From an uncultured Flavobacteriaceae bacterium (GTDB lineage Bacteria; Bacteroidota; Bacteroidia; Flavobacteriales; Flavobacteriaceae): a DNA stretch of 64,000 nt. Of the stretch, positions 41,201 through 50,194 are shown piece after piece (the first letter of the stretch is position 1; every line of letters starts with the position of its first letter). The DNA lies in contig CANMSN010000005.1 in NCBI GenBank assembly GCA_947500585.1, forward strand, positions 62,001 to 126,000. Reading direction: 5' to 3'. Position numbers and translations under genes: made by a program. Under the pieces are notes generated by a model, which was not told the DNA's origin, searched no databases, and saw nothing but the letters and a program-made list of their open reading frames with translations.

Positions 41201-41486
41201 TTGGGGCCCTTTTGATTATCACCGAGATTTCAACTTAACATTCCCAATGCAAATGATGTTAGACATATCGAGTACTATTAGCAAACCAGATTGGTTTATT
41301 CTACCAAGTACTCAAATTGGAGTAAGAGGCACTTGGCGATCATTAAATCAATTTTCACCAAGATATAGTCCAAATGCAACCACCGCAAACACATTCCCTC
41401 CTCAACAAATAATTAGTGCAGTAGGATTTCCTAATGGCTCGGAATGGGAAATAATGACTTACATCCATATTAACTTAGGAAAATAA
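38262..41486 (+). CDS. Glycosidase TIM-barrel domain fused to a predicted outer-membrane beta-barrel
   Basis: 1074 residues with a signal peptide (1-20). Residues about 25-400 look like a clan GH-A, GH2-type TIM barrel: GKDFMINGMNWD, the acid/base candidate Glu169 in YLIGNEN, and the nucleophile candidate Glu274 in IMFTEFGSDAY. From about 430 to the end the sequence changes to alternating amphipathic strands rich in aromatic residues and Gly with short turns (FDLRGFYRTGHYHW, AAIGPQLWWGANP, LALGGIWGGRP, VNAHVKVNDWG), finishing EWEIMTYIHINLGK. This is the pattern of an outer-membrane barrel. The enzyme would thus be built into the outer membrane. The substrate is probably beta-glucan from context. 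It has its own copy of the shared control module. I do not recognise a characterised protein with this layout. Confidence 0.75.
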   Translation: MKNNFLRLLLFLFTTTAFAQSDKVSVVSNDEGMKLVVNGKDFMINGMNWDYVPIGTNVVDAKFYEKSDDIIKAGLDAEMALLQNMNVNVIRQYTGVPAKWVKYIYERYGIYTMLNDSFGRYGLTIDGVWTPVTDYSDARTKEILMSEITNMVTEYKNVPGILLYLIGNENNYGLFWAGAETEDFPDGEEKINAVGELRGRPMYKLMNEASKAMKAIDSNHPVAICNGDVLFIDIIAEECKDVDIYGTNAYRGVSFGDMFQVVKDKLNKPIMFTEFGSDAYNAIENAEDQKMQAYYNVENWKEIYQNAAGLGKAGNSIGGFTFQFSDGWWKAGFDDRKDADTHQTESTWNAGGYTIDQAYPGANNMNEEWFGICAKGPTNERGLYTLYPRASYYALKDVHSLDVYAEGVNAEFVDNFFNKVNLMDAVLRARGDKAALGGGDSEKLRLSEFSARFSTFNTGGSLLTTPTQADPDEPNTFPSRTGFDHMQSYFIGVEAKPTASMRANVNFNILGNVATNQINEIFYENVGRPVTVQGADGEDVILNDNNRVRVYQAEFEWNTKKFDLRGFYRTGHYHWAYEGDFFNLYPEANYGPNLDIYNGEILGMEVDGKGSLAGFKAAIGPQLWWGANPAMLLKYRKQIAHWDVTGIYHKDFDESLNSVLFFGGGKDVPLDANGRRVLNAEQVRSGVIPAWPTERATVVLEREFGKFELALGGIWGGRPLNGIAYQDIDDNGNVVVDKIRSKDNWGGKGKITYAGGKFNLYAQGSIMGLVANGGFDQTQTFTGWKLKDSGSGNMANFLTGFTFSLGDIQIAPNFMHQQPLVDPMPNGGAAPGRLRNVIDDPFAVRNGNRETTAGEILFTYDPTPGTWMYSWDNDRAEDAPFAMNAGFVFRRQPTTMDAHIGFLANRSFFAFGESVPAQDLWEVHSRMVSKIGRDFGIVGNFYYGNGQSNGDSDRTITRFGADIRAISKNMKVNAHVKVNDWGPFDYHRDFNLTFPMQMMLDISSTISKPDWFILPSTQIGVRGTWRSLNQFSPRYSPNATTANTFPPQQIISAVGFPNGSEWEIMTYIHINLGK

Positions 41487-41493
41487 AAAAACT

Positions 41494-42909
41494 ATGAAAA
41501 CAATAAAAAATATAACAACAAAAATTGTCTTTCCAGCTGCAATACTTTTATTGACTATGCTAAGTTGTGAAAGAGAACTTTCTAATGATGTTGTTCCAGC
41601 AACATTTAATAACAGTGCCGAAATATTTACCGATGCACCAGAGGGTCTTACAGATCAATTCTTTGTATCATTTGATCCTGCAACTGGAGCTAACACAGTC
41701 GGATTTGATGTGGATAATAATGAGGCTTATGAAGGCAATTCATCTATAAGAATTGATGTGCCTTCTGATACTGATCCTGACGGAGTTTATATAGGAGGTA
41801 TATTTAGAGACCGTGGAGAGGGAAGAAATTTAACTGATTATAATGCACTTACGTTTTGGGCAAAAGGTTCTACTACTGCAATAATTGAACAAGTAGGTTA
41901 TGGTACAACTTTTGGGGAAGGTATAGTCGGATCTCAAGCTGATTATGCAACAACAATAAAAAACATAGAGTTAACAACAAAATGGAAAAAATATACGGTT
42001 CCAATTCCTGATGCTTCTAAGTTAGTACAAGAAACAGGGCTATTTCTTTTTTCAGCAAATTCAAATGTTAATGGTGGTGTTGGATATACGTTTTGGATAG
42101 ATGAACTTAAATTTGAAAACCTTAGTAGTATTGGTCAATCAAGACCTGAAATGCTTGGAGGTTCTACAGCTGACTTTATTTCTGTTCCTGGTCAAACTTT
42201 AAATATATCTGGTTTTACAGGAACTTACAATTTAGCAAATGGTCAGGATGTAACCGTGATTACGACATCTAATTATTTTTCATTCTCATCATCAAACCCT
42301 AGCGTAGCTTCAGTTTCGGAAACTGGTTTAGTTACTGTAAATACAACAGGTACCGCAGAAATCACAGCTACTTTAGATGGTGTTTTAGTCAACGGTGCCG
42401 TTAATGTACAATCTTTTGCCGACCCAAGAATTATTTCAATTTTTAGTGATTTTTATGCCAATATACCTATAGACGGCTTTAATGGATTTTATGAACCTTT
42501 CCAAACCACTTTAGGAGGTGATATTGTTGAGGATGGAAATAACATTATAGATTATACATTACTAAACTTTGTTGGAATTGAGTTTTATGGAAGGTATGGT
42601 ATCCCAGGGGTTGAGCCTGTTGACGCTACTGAAATGACACATTTTAATATTGACTTCAGAGTAAACGAGTCTTTAAGTCCATCTGATTTTATCAGAATAG
42701 AATTAATAAACAATGTTAATAATGGTCAAACAGGTCATTCATTTACAGTTCCTTCAAGTAGTTTAGCAAGTAATCAATGGGTATCACTTAAAATTCCATT
42801 ATCCAGTTTTCCTGGTTTACAAATAAATGCACTTGGTATAATATTGTTTGATACTGGTGGGGGTATACAAAACTTATCAGTAGATAATATATTTTTCTCA
42901 AAAGAATAA
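41494..42909 (+). CDS. Surface lipoprotein with two binding modules around a BIG2-type Ig domain
   Basis: 471 residues with the lipobox LTMLSC (Cys27 region). Residues about 35-205 form a beta-sandwich carbohydrate-binding module (SSIRIDVPSD ... YNALTFWAKGS ... FWIDELKFE), residues about 220-305 a bacterial Ig-like domain (SSNPSVASVSETGLVTVNTTGTAEITATLDG), and residues 308-471 a second binding module ending VDNIFFSKE. No catalytic motif is seen. It lies between the glycosidase-barrel gene (8 bp) and the GH16 laminarinase gene (33 bp), consistent with delivering glucan to both. Confidence 0.8.
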   Translation: MKTIKNITTKIVFPAAILLLTMLSCERELSNDVVPATFNNSAEIFTDAPEGLTDQFFVSFDPATGANTVGFDVDNNEAYEGNSSIRIDVPSDTDPDGVYIGGIFRDRGEGRNLTDYNALTFWAKGSTTAIIEQVGYGTTFGEGIVGSQADYATTIKNIELTTKWKKYTVPIPDASKLVQETGLFLFSANSNVNGGVGYTFWIDELKFENLSSIGQSRPEMLGGSTADFISVPGQTLNISGFTGTYNLANGQDVTVITTSNYFSFSSSNPSVASVSETGLVTVNTTGTAEITATLDGVLVNGAVNVQSFADPRIISIFSDFYANIPIDGFNGFYEPFQTTLGGDIVEDGNNIIDYTLLNFVGIEFYGRYGIPGVEPVDATEMTHFNIDFRVNESLSPSDFIRIELINNVNNGQTGHSFTVPSSSLASNQWVSLKIPLSSFPGLQINALGIILFDTGGGIQNLSVDNIFFSKE

Positions 42910-42941
42910 GGAAGTCAAGCATAATTAAAATTAGATAAAAA

Positions 42942-43808
42942 ATGAAATATTTAAATAGATATACTAGATTCAATTGGATTAGCAAAAGTAGCATTGCTAT
43001 GATGGCTTTTGTCTGCATAACCCTTTTAGGCATAACTAGTTGTGAAAATGACGAGGTGCAAACAGTAACGACCTTAACCAATCTTGTTTGGAGTGATGAG
43101 TTTGATACAGATGGAGCACCAGACGCTACCAAATGGTCATATGTTATTGGTAACGGGGTAGCCGAAGGTATTCCTGGATGGGGTAATCAAGAATTGCAAT
43201 ACTATACAGATAGAGCAGATAATGTTGTTGTAGAAGATGGCATGTTAAAAATTATTGCTAAGCAAGAACCTTTTATGGGTTTTGGTTATACATCTGGTAG
43301 AATAACAACAAAAGGGCTTTTTCAACAAACTTATGGTCGTTTTGAAGCACGTATCAAATTGCCTTGGAGTAAAGGTTTATGGCCTGCATTTTGGATGTTA
43401 GGTGATGATTCTGGAGGAGCCGAGTGGCCTCAAATTGGTGAAATTGATATTATGGAAAACAAAGGAAGTGAACCTACGATAACACATGGTTCTGTTCATG
43501 GTCCTGGTTATTTTGGAGGTGATCCAATTACAAAAACTTATGAATTGCCTTCGGGTCGTTTTGATACAGAATTTCATGTATTTGGTGTAGAATGGGGACC
43601 GAACTACATCAATTATTATGTTGATGATGTATTATTTCAACAAATAACTCCAGATGATTTAGAAGATGATGATGTATGGGTGTTTAATAACAATCCATTT
43701 TATATGATTTTAAACGTAGCTGTTGGCGGTTCTTTTCCTGGTTTTCCAGATGCAAGTTCTGTTTTCCCACAAACGATGTATGTTGATTACGTAAGAGTAT
43801 ATCAATAA
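42942..43808 (+). CDS. GH16 endo-beta-1,3-glucanase (laminarinase) lipoprotein
   Basis: 288 residues with a signal and lipobox ITSC (Cys34). The catalytic motif of GH16 laminarinases is present as GEIDIMENKG: nucleophile Glu167, Asp169, and acid/base Glu172, with the extra Met that marks the laminarinase type. WSDEFDTDG, NQELQYYT, WPAFWMLG and the terminal MYVDYVRVYQ are all typical. It would cut laminarin at the cell surface into oligosaccharides for SusCD. It is followed by a long hairpin. Confidence 0.96.
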   Translation: MKYLNRYTRFNWISKSSIAMMAFVCITLLGITSCENDEVQTVTTLTNLVWSDEFDTDGAPDATKWSYVIGNGVAEGIPGWGNQELQYYTDRADNVVVEDGMLKIIAKQEPFMGFGYTSGRITTKGLFQQTYGRFEARIKLPWSKGLWPAFWMLGDDSGGAEWPQIGEIDIMENKGSEPTITHGSVHGPGYFGGDPITKTYELPSGRFDTEFHVFGVEWGPNYINYYVDDVLFQQITPDDLEDDDVWVFNNNPFYMILNVAVGGSFPGFPDASSVFPQTMYVDYVRVYQ

Positions 43809-43826
43809 AGATATTTGATACAATAA

Positions 43827-43861
43827 AAAGGTTAATCATAATTAATCTATGATTAACCTTT
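43827..43861 (+). terminator. Strong 14-bp hairpin between GH16 and the transporter operon
   Basis: AAAGGTTAATCATA and TATGATTAACCTTT pair perfectly around a 7-base loop. The T-run after it is short (TTTCTACC). Only 26 bases separate it from the next start codon, too few for a normal promoter downstream, so it is either a leaky terminator or an RNA-stabilising/processing hairpin. Confidence 0.65.
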
Positions 43862-43887
43862 CTACCTAAAAAAATAATTAAATTTTA

Positions 43888-45426
43888 ATGTCTAGAAAGC
43901 TAACACTTATTGCATTTGTTGTATCCTTAGGCGGATTTCTATTCGGCTTTGATGCAGGCATTATTTCTGGTGTGATGTCTTATGCGGGACCTGAATTTAA
44001 TTTAAACGATTTGCAATCGGGTTGGGTAGTAAGCTCTCCTTCATTTGCAGCAATGATTTCAATGCTATTCGCTGGTAGATTAAGTGATATTATTGGAAGA
44101 AAAAAAATACTCATTATTGTAGCATTTCTATATGCAATATCAGCATTGTTTTCGGCTTATGCAACCTCATACGAAATGTTATATATAGCTAGAATGATTG
44201 GCGGTATAGCCTTTGGAGCAGCTCTTATTTTAGCACCAACATATATTGCAGAAATATCTACTTCAGAAAATAGAGGAAAACTAGTTTCCATACAGCAATT
44301 AAATATTGTACTTGGTTTTTTTGCAGCCTTTTTAAGTAACTATTATTTTAATAAATACAATACTTCAGGAACTTCTACTTTAACAGACGCAACCGTTTGG
44401 AGGTGGATGTTAGGCGTAGAACTTATTCCTGCAATTCTATATTTCTTTGGGTTGTTTTTTGTACCACAAAGTCCACGATGGCTTTTCGCAAATAATAAAG
44501 TTGAAAAAGCTAAAATAATACTCTTCCAAATTCATGGAAAAACTATCGCAGATGCTGAAATTAAATCAATTGAAGACCATATTAAACTAGAGAAAATAGT
44601 TTCTAAAGTAAAAATTAAAGATTTACTAAAACCCGCATTAAGGTTTATATTAATTGTTGGCTTAGTAATAGGTGTTTTACAACAAATTACAGGTATTAAC
44701 GCTGTTTATTTTTATGCAACTTCAATTTTCAAACAAACAGGAATTGGTACAGATGCTGCGTTTTCTTCAGGAGTTTTATTAAGTACAATAACAGTTATCT
44801 TCACATTCGTAGCTATTTATTTAATAGACAGAATGGGTAGAAGGCCTTTACTTTTAATAGGTACAGCAGGAATTGCTGTAAGTTTATTATTGTGTGCTTA
44901 TGGGTTTAGTAAAGCAACGTATCAATTATCTTCAGAAGAAATAGTTTCACTAAATAAAATAGACTCAAGCAAATTAGAACCTTTTACAAATAAAATTTAC
45001 GATAACGATTTAGATTTTAAAAATGAAATAAAATTGGCACTGGGAAATCAGGTTTATGCCAAAAATGAAGGTGATATTTTAGAAGTTGCAACAAATATTA
45101 ATGCCACACTTGTATTAGTAGGTATTCTAGGTTTTATTGCCTGTTTTGCTTTTTCTCTAGGGCCAGTAATGTGGGTATTACTTTCAGAATTGTATCCTAT
45201 AAAATATAGAGGTTTAGCCATTGGCGTTATAGGTTTTGTTAACTCCTTTGTAAGTTGGGCTGTTCAACAGGTTTTTCCATGGGAATTATCAAATTTCGGT
45301 AATGCACTTAGCTTTTTAATATTCGGAGTTATAGCATTATTTGGCTTCTTTATACTATTAAAAATATTACCAGAAACCAAAGGAAAATCATTAGAACAAA
45401 TAGAAAGAGAATTAGTTACAGTTTAA
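43888..45426 (+). CDS. MFS sugar-porter family transporter
   Basis: 512 residues, 12 helices, with sugar-porter signatures GFLFGFDAGIISG, RLSDIIGRKK, PQSPRWLFANN, the QQITGINAVYFYA helix and PETKGKSLEQIE at the C-terminus. An insert of about 60 residues (about 350-410) lies between helices 9 and 10. It is probably a proton-driven importer of glucose or short beta-glucan oligosaccharides. It begins the run of mostly cytoplasmic or periplasmic genes after the GH16 hairpin. Confidence 0.9.
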   Translation: MSRKLTLIAFVVSLGGFLFGFDAGIISGVMSYAGPEFNLNDLQSGWVVSSPSFAAMISMLFAGRLSDIIGRKKILIIVAFLYAISALFSAYATSYEMLYIARMIGGIAFGAALILAPTYIAEISTSENRGKLVSIQQLNIVLGFFAAFLSNYYFNKYNTSGTSTLTDATVWRWMLGVELIPAILYFFGLFFVPQSPRWLFANNKVEKAKIILFQIHGKTIADAEIKSIEDHIKLEKIVSKVKIKDLLKPALRFILIVGLVIGVLQQITGINAVYFYATSIFKQTGIGTDAAFSSGVLLSTITVIFTFVAIYLIDRMGRRPLLLIGTAGIAVSLLLCAYGFSKATYQLSSEEIVSLNKIDSSKLEPFTNKIYDNDLDFKNEIKLALGNQVYAKNEGDILEVATNINATLVLVGILGFIACFAFSLGPVMWVLLSELYPIKYRGLAIGVIGFVNSFVSWAVQQVFPWELSNFGNALSFLIFGVIALFGFFILLKILPETKGKSLEQIERELVTV

Positions 45427-45456
45427 AATAAAGTTATTAAGAGATAAATAATTACA

Positions 45457-48400
45457 ATGAATACTACGATTGATATAACAAAAAACAGCTCCTCTCAAGC
45501 AAATGAGATTAAGGGAGAATTGGTGAATTTTGAGAATGAAACGTTTTACAAAATTTCTAATAGCAATAGAATGCGTCCTTTTTTCATGAGTATAGTAAGC
45601 GATTCAAACCATTGGATGTTTATATCTAGTAATGGTGGATTATCTGCTGGAAGAAAAAACAGTGAATCTTCATTATTTCCATATTATACAGATGATAAAA
45701 TAACAGAATCTGCAGATATTACTGGCAGTAAAAGTATATTTCAAATTCACTCGAAGGGTAAAATCCTCGTTTGGGAACCTTTTTCCATACGTCAAATGGG
45801 TGTTTACCAAATATCAAGAAATTTATATAAAAATAGCTATGGTAATAAAGTTGTTTTTGAAGAAATGAATCATGATTTAGGTTTAACCTTTAGGTATCAA
45901 TGGAATTCTAGTAACAAATTTGGGTTCGTAAAAAAATCAAAGCTTATTAATAATTCTAAATCTAAAATAAAAGTTACTTTTTTAGATGGATTACAGAATA
46001 TTTTACCAGCTGGCGTTACTTCAGACTTACAAAATAGTAGAAGTAATTTAGTAGATGCTTACAAGAAAAGCGAATTGCTGCCTGATGTTGGTTTAGGAAT
46101 ATATGCATTAAGTGCTTTTATTGTGGATAAGGCAGAACCTAGCGAGGCTCTAAAGTCTAATGTTGTGTGGTCTTCAGGAATTAAAAACCCTGTATATCTT
46201 TTGTCGTCGCGTCAGTTAGATGATTTTAGAGCAAAGAAATCTGTAAAACAAGAGGTTGATATAAAAGCAGAAAAAGGCGCTTATTTTATTTCTTCAGATT
46301 TAGAATTAGAACCAAATTCAGATGAAAGTTGGATGTTTGTTACCAATGTAAATCAATCGATAACTGGAGTTGTCCAAATTTCAGAAATTATTAAAAATGA
46401 AAAAGACCTAATAGCTTTAGTTCAAAAAGACATTAATGTTGGCACAAAAAGATTAATTCAATTAACGGGAGCTTCAGATGGTTTACAATTAACTAATGAC
46501 AGCCTTATAAATACCAGACATTTTTCTAACACCCTATTTAACATTATGCGTGGTGGTATTTTTGATGATGGTTATAATATTGAAAAAGGCGACTTTATAA
46601 AATACATATCAAAAGCGAACAAAGCATTTTTTAACAAAAAAGAAAACCAATTAAATAACTTGCCAGAGTTGTTTACACTAAGCTATTTAAAAGATCTTGC
46701 AGAGGATGATGTAGACGATAATTTTAAACGCCTTTGTTTTGAATACTTACCCTTAAAATTTAGTAGAAGACATGGCGACCCAAGTAGACCTTGGAACAAG
46801 TTTTCTATAAATACAAGAAATGAAATTGATGGCTCAAAAATTCTAGATTACGAAGGTAATTGGCGAGATATTTTTCAAAATTGGGAAGCTTTAGCCATTT
46901 CATATCCTGATTTTATTGAAAGTATGATTCATAAGTTTTTGAATGCTACAACTTTTGATGGTTATAACCCATATAGAGTAACTAAAGATGGATTTGATTG
47001 GGAAACTATAGAAGAGGACGATCCATGGTCATATATTGGGTATTGGGGCGATCATCAAATTATTTATTTACTCAAGTTTTTAGAGTTTATAGAAGACCAT
47101 TACCCATCTCAATTAGAAAAAAGGTTTAACGAAAACATCTTTGTTTATGCCAATGTACCTTACAGAATAAAAAGTTATGAGGAGATTTTAGTTAACCCAA
47201 AAGATACTATTGATTTTGACCATGATTTAGATAAAAAAATTAATGAAGCCAAACAAGAATTAGGAGCAGATGGTGCTTTATTAAAAGATCAAAACGCTTC
47301 TATTTATAAGGTTAATTTAATCGAAAAATTATTAGCTACGGTATTGGCAAAAGTGTCAAACTTTATTCCAGAAGGCGGTATTTGGTTAAATACGCAACGA
47401 CCAGAATGGAATGATGCTAATAATGCCTTGGTAGGCAACGGCGTTTCTATGGTAACACTTTGTTATTTAAATCGATTTTTAAATTTCTTCGAAAAAGTAG
47501 TTGCAAAATCAGAAACAGAACACGTTGAAATATCTAAAGAGTTAGCGCTGTTTTTTAATGAAGTTATTGCTACACTTAAAAATAATACACATATACTATC
47601 GGGTAAAGTATCTGATAAAGAAAGAAAAACAGTATTAGATGGTTTAGGTTTAGCAGGGAGTAAATACAGGAACACAATTTATGAGCATGGGTTTACTAGT
47701 GATAAAACAGAAGTAAATAAAACAGCACTTTTAGAGTTTATAAAAACTACAGAAGCCTATTTACAGCATACAATTGCTGCTAATAAGCGTGACGATAATA
47801 TGTATCATGCCTATAATTTAATGACTGTAGAGAATGATAATGAGGTTTCTATTTCCTACTTATCAGAAATGTTAGAAGGTCAAGTAGCCGCTTTAAGTTC
47901 TGGTTATTTATCGCCAAAAGAGGCTTTAGCATTATTAGATGGCTTAAAAAGTAGTGCTTTGTTTAGACAGGATCAATACAGTTATATCCTATATCCAGAC
48001 AAGGAGTTACCAAGGTTCGATAAAAAGAATAACATTCCTTCTGAAAAAGTAGAACAATCCAGCTTATTAAAAGCGTTAGTTAAAAATGGAAACAAACAAA
48101 TTATTGAAAAAGATGTTTTAGGAAACTATCACTTTAATGGCAGTTTTAATAATGCAAATAGTTTAAAAGATGCTTTAAATGACTTACCTAAAGGCACTTA
48201 CGAAGCTTTAGTAGAAAAAGACACGAAATATTTATTAGATGTTTTTGAAGGTATTTTTGATCATAAATCTTTTACAGGACGTTCAGGAACATTCTTTGGC
48301 TATGAAGGTTTAGGTTCTATTTACTGGCATATGGTTTCTAAATTATTATTAGCTGTTCAAGAAAATTGTTTATTAGCTATTAATACTAATGAAAGTGAAG

Positions 48401-48912
48401 TAATTATTGGAAAACTTTTAGACCATTATTACGAAATAAATGCAGGTATAGGTGTGCATAAGTCTCCTCAGTTATATGGTGCTTTCCCTACCGATGCGTA
48501 TTCGCATACACCAGCAACTAAAGGCGCACAACAACCAGGAATGACAGGGCAAGTTAAGGAAGATGCTATATGTAGATTTGGAGAATTAGGAGTTTTTGTA
48601 AAAGACGGAACCATTGTGTTTAATCCGCGTTTATTAAAAACAGATGAGTTTTTAAATGCAGCTAAAACGTTCAGCTTTGTAAATGTAGATAACCAAGAAC
48701 AAAACATTGCATTAGAAGCAAATTCATTAAGCTTTACCTATTGTCAAGTTCCAGTAATATATAAACTTTCCGATAAAGATAGTTTAGAAGTTGTTTTTAA
48801 TAATGGTAAACAAACAACATCTGATGCTTTAAAATTAGATTTTAATACATCGAGGTCAATTTTTGAAAGACAAGGTGAAGTAGCTCAAATAAATGTGTCA
48901 TTAAAAAGATAA
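45457..48912 (+). CDS. GH149-type beta-1,3-oligoglucan phosphorylase
   Basis: 1151 residues, no signal peptide, so cytoplasmic. The length and blocks fit the large inverting beta-1,3-glucan phosphorylases of family GH149: KFSRRHGDPSRPWNKFSIN (about 434-452), DPWSYIGYWGDHQIIYLLK (about 522-540, candidate general acid Asp532), the WNDANNALVGNGVSM block, FTGRSGTFFGYEGLGSIYWH and the GVHKSPQLYGAFPTDAYSHT block. The reaction would release alpha-glucose-1-phosphate from laminarioligosaccharides. It sits between the MFS transporter and the GH17-like genes, which fits uptake followed by phosphorolysis. Family assignment is from memory of the family's features; GH94 and GH161 are the alternatives. Confidence 0.82.
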   Translation: MNTTIDITKNSSSQANEIKGELVNFENETFYKISNSNRMRPFFMSIVSDSNHWMFISSNGGLSAGRKNSESSLFPYYTDDKITESADITGSKSIFQIHSKGKILVWEPFSIRQMGVYQISRNLYKNSYGNKVVFEEMNHDLGLTFRYQWNSSNKFGFVKKSKLINNSKSKIKVTFLDGLQNILPAGVTSDLQNSRSNLVDAYKKSELLPDVGLGIYALSAFIVDKAEPSEALKSNVVWSSGIKNPVYLLSSRQLDDFRAKKSVKQEVDIKAEKGAYFISSDLELEPNSDESWMFVTNVNQSITGVVQISEIIKNEKDLIALVQKDINVGTKRLIQLTGASDGLQLTNDSLINTRHFSNTLFNIMRGGIFDDGYNIEKGDFIKYISKANKAFFNKKENQLNNLPELFTLSYLKDLAEDDVDDNFKRLCFEYLPLKFSRRHGDPSRPWNKFSINTRNEIDGSKILDYEGNWRDIFQNWEALAISYPDFIESMIHKFLNATTFDGYNPYRVTKDGFDWETIEEDDPWSYIGYWGDHQIIYLLKFLEFIEDHYPSQLEKRFNENIFVYANVPYRIKSYEEILVNPKDTIDFDHDLDKKINEAKQELGADGALLKDQNASIYKVNLIEKLLATVLAKVSNFIPEGGIWLNTQRPEWNDANNALVGNGVSMVTLCYLNRFLNFFEKVVAKSETEHVEISKELALFFNEVIATLKNNTHILSGKVSDKERKTVLDGLGLAGSKYRNTIYEHGFTSDKTEVNKTALLEFIKTTEAYLQHTIAANKRDDNMYHAYNLMTVENDNEVSISYLSEMLEGQVAALSSGYLSPKEALALLDGLKSSALFRQDQYSYILYPDKELPRFDKKNNIPSEKVEQSSLLKALVKNGNKQIIEKDVLGNYHFNGSFNNANSLKDALNDLPKGTYEALVEKDTKYLLDVFEGIFDHKSFTGRSGTFFGYEGLGSIYWHMVSKLLLAVQENCLLAINTNESEVIIGKLLDHYYEINAGIGVHKSPQLYGAFPTDAYSHTPATKGAQQPGMTGQVKEDAICRFGELGVFVKDGTIVFNPRLLKTDEFLNAAKTFSFVNVDNQEQNIALEANSLSFTYCQVPVIYKLSDKDSLEVVFNNGKQTTSDALKLDFNTSRSIFERQGEVAQINVSLKR

Positions 48913-48992
48913 AATTAAAAAATAGAATTGCAACAAAGTACCTTATTGTTATTGATTAGGATAGCGAATAAGTAAAAAAGAAAGTTAAAAAA

Positions 48993-50192
48993 GTGAGTAA
49001 AGTAAAACATATAACGGCAGCAGAAATATTAGGAAATCCAGATTATTTGGCGATTTCTTATGGAGGATATAGGCAGAAAACTCGAGATATTCAACCTACA
49101 ATACCTCAGCTTAAAGAAGATATGAAAATCTTAGCTGCCATGGGGGTTAAAATTTTAAGAACTTATAATGTACAATTACAACAAGCGCCTAACCTATTAA
49201 AAGCGATTAGCGAGTTAAAAAAGGAAGATGCTTCTTTTGAAATGTATGTGATGTTAGGTGCTTGGATTGATTGTCATAACGCATGGACAAAGCACGAGCC
49301 AAATCATGACGTTGAAAGCGAACAAAATGCTGGAGAAATTGCACGAGCAGTTGCATTAGCAAAAGCTTATCCAGATATAGTTAAGATTGTAGCTGTAGGA
49401 AACGAAGCAATGGTACATTGGGCAACAAGCTATTTTGTGCGTCCTAATGTCATCTTAAAATGGGTAAACCATTTACAAGACTTAAAAAAGAATGGCGAAC
49501 TTCCTAAAGATTTATGGATTACCAGTTCAGATGATTTTGCATCATGGGGAGGTGCAGATCCTGTTTATCACACAGAAGATTTAATTAACCTTATTAAGGC
49601 TGTAGATTATATATCTATGCATACATATCCTATGCATAACTCTCACTATAATCCAGCCTTTTGGTTAGTGCCTGATAATGAATGGAATTTTTCAAACAAA
49701 GAAAAAATTGAAGCAGGTATGCAACGCGCTCTCAAATTTGCAACAAATCAATATGAAGGCGTTTCAAACTTTGTGAAGAGTTTAGGAGTAAACAAACCTG
49801 TTCACATTGGCGAAACGGGTTGGGCAACAATTTCTAATGGCCCTTATGGAGCCGATGGATCTAAAGCTGCAGATGAGTATAAATCTGGAAAGTATTATAA
49901 ACTTATTAGAGACTGGAGTAATAAAGAAAAGATTTCTTGTTTTTATTTCGAAGCTTTTGATGAACAATGGAAAGACACTGCTAACGAAATGGGTTCAGAA
50001 AATCATTTCGGATTAATAAACCTTAAAGGAGAAGCAAAATATGCCTTATGGGATTTAGTAGAGAAGGGTGTTTTTAATGGTTTAACAAGAGATGGAAAAT
50101 CTATAACAAAAACATTTAATGGTAAAAAAGAAGATTTACTAAAGGAAGCTCTTGTTCCTCCTTTAGCACATGAGAATAGTTTAAAATATTAA
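48993..50192 (+). CDS. GH17-like beta-1,3-glucan-active protein without signal peptide (GTG start)
   Basis: 399 residues. The GH17-type (clan GH-A) motifs are VAVGNEAM with acid/base Glu138 and HIGETGW with nucleophile Glu274, plus ISYGGYR at the first strand and FYFEAFDEQWK near the end. No signal peptide is present and the start is GTG at 48993; no upstream in-frame ATG gives an export signal. It is about 70% alike over long blocks to the next gene's product (for example EMYVMLGAWIDC, DLWITSSDDFASWGG), so the pair arose by tandem duplication, one copy cytoplasmic and one lipoprotein. A cytoplasmic GH17 would act on imported oligosaccharides by hydrolysis or transglycosylation. Confidence 0.85.
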   Translation: MSKVKHITAAEILGNPDYLAISYGGYRQKTRDIQPTIPQLKEDMKILAAMGVKILRTYNVQLQQAPNLLKAISELKKEDASFEMYVMLGAWIDCHNAWTKHEPNHDVESEQNAGEIARAVALAKAYPDIVKIVAVGNEAMVHWATSYFVRPNVILKWVNHLQDLKKNGELPKDLWITSSDDFASWGGADPVYHTEDLINLIKAVDYISMHTYPMHNSHYNPAFWLVPDNEWNFSNKEKIEAGMQRALKFATNQYEGVSNFVKSLGVNKPVHIGETGWATISNGPYGADGSKAADEYKSGKYYKLIRDWSNKEKISCFYFEAFDEQWKDTANEMGSENHFGLINLKGEAKYALWDLVEKGVFNGLTRDGKSITKTFNGKKEDLLKEALVPPLAHENSLKY

Positions 50193-50194
50193 TT

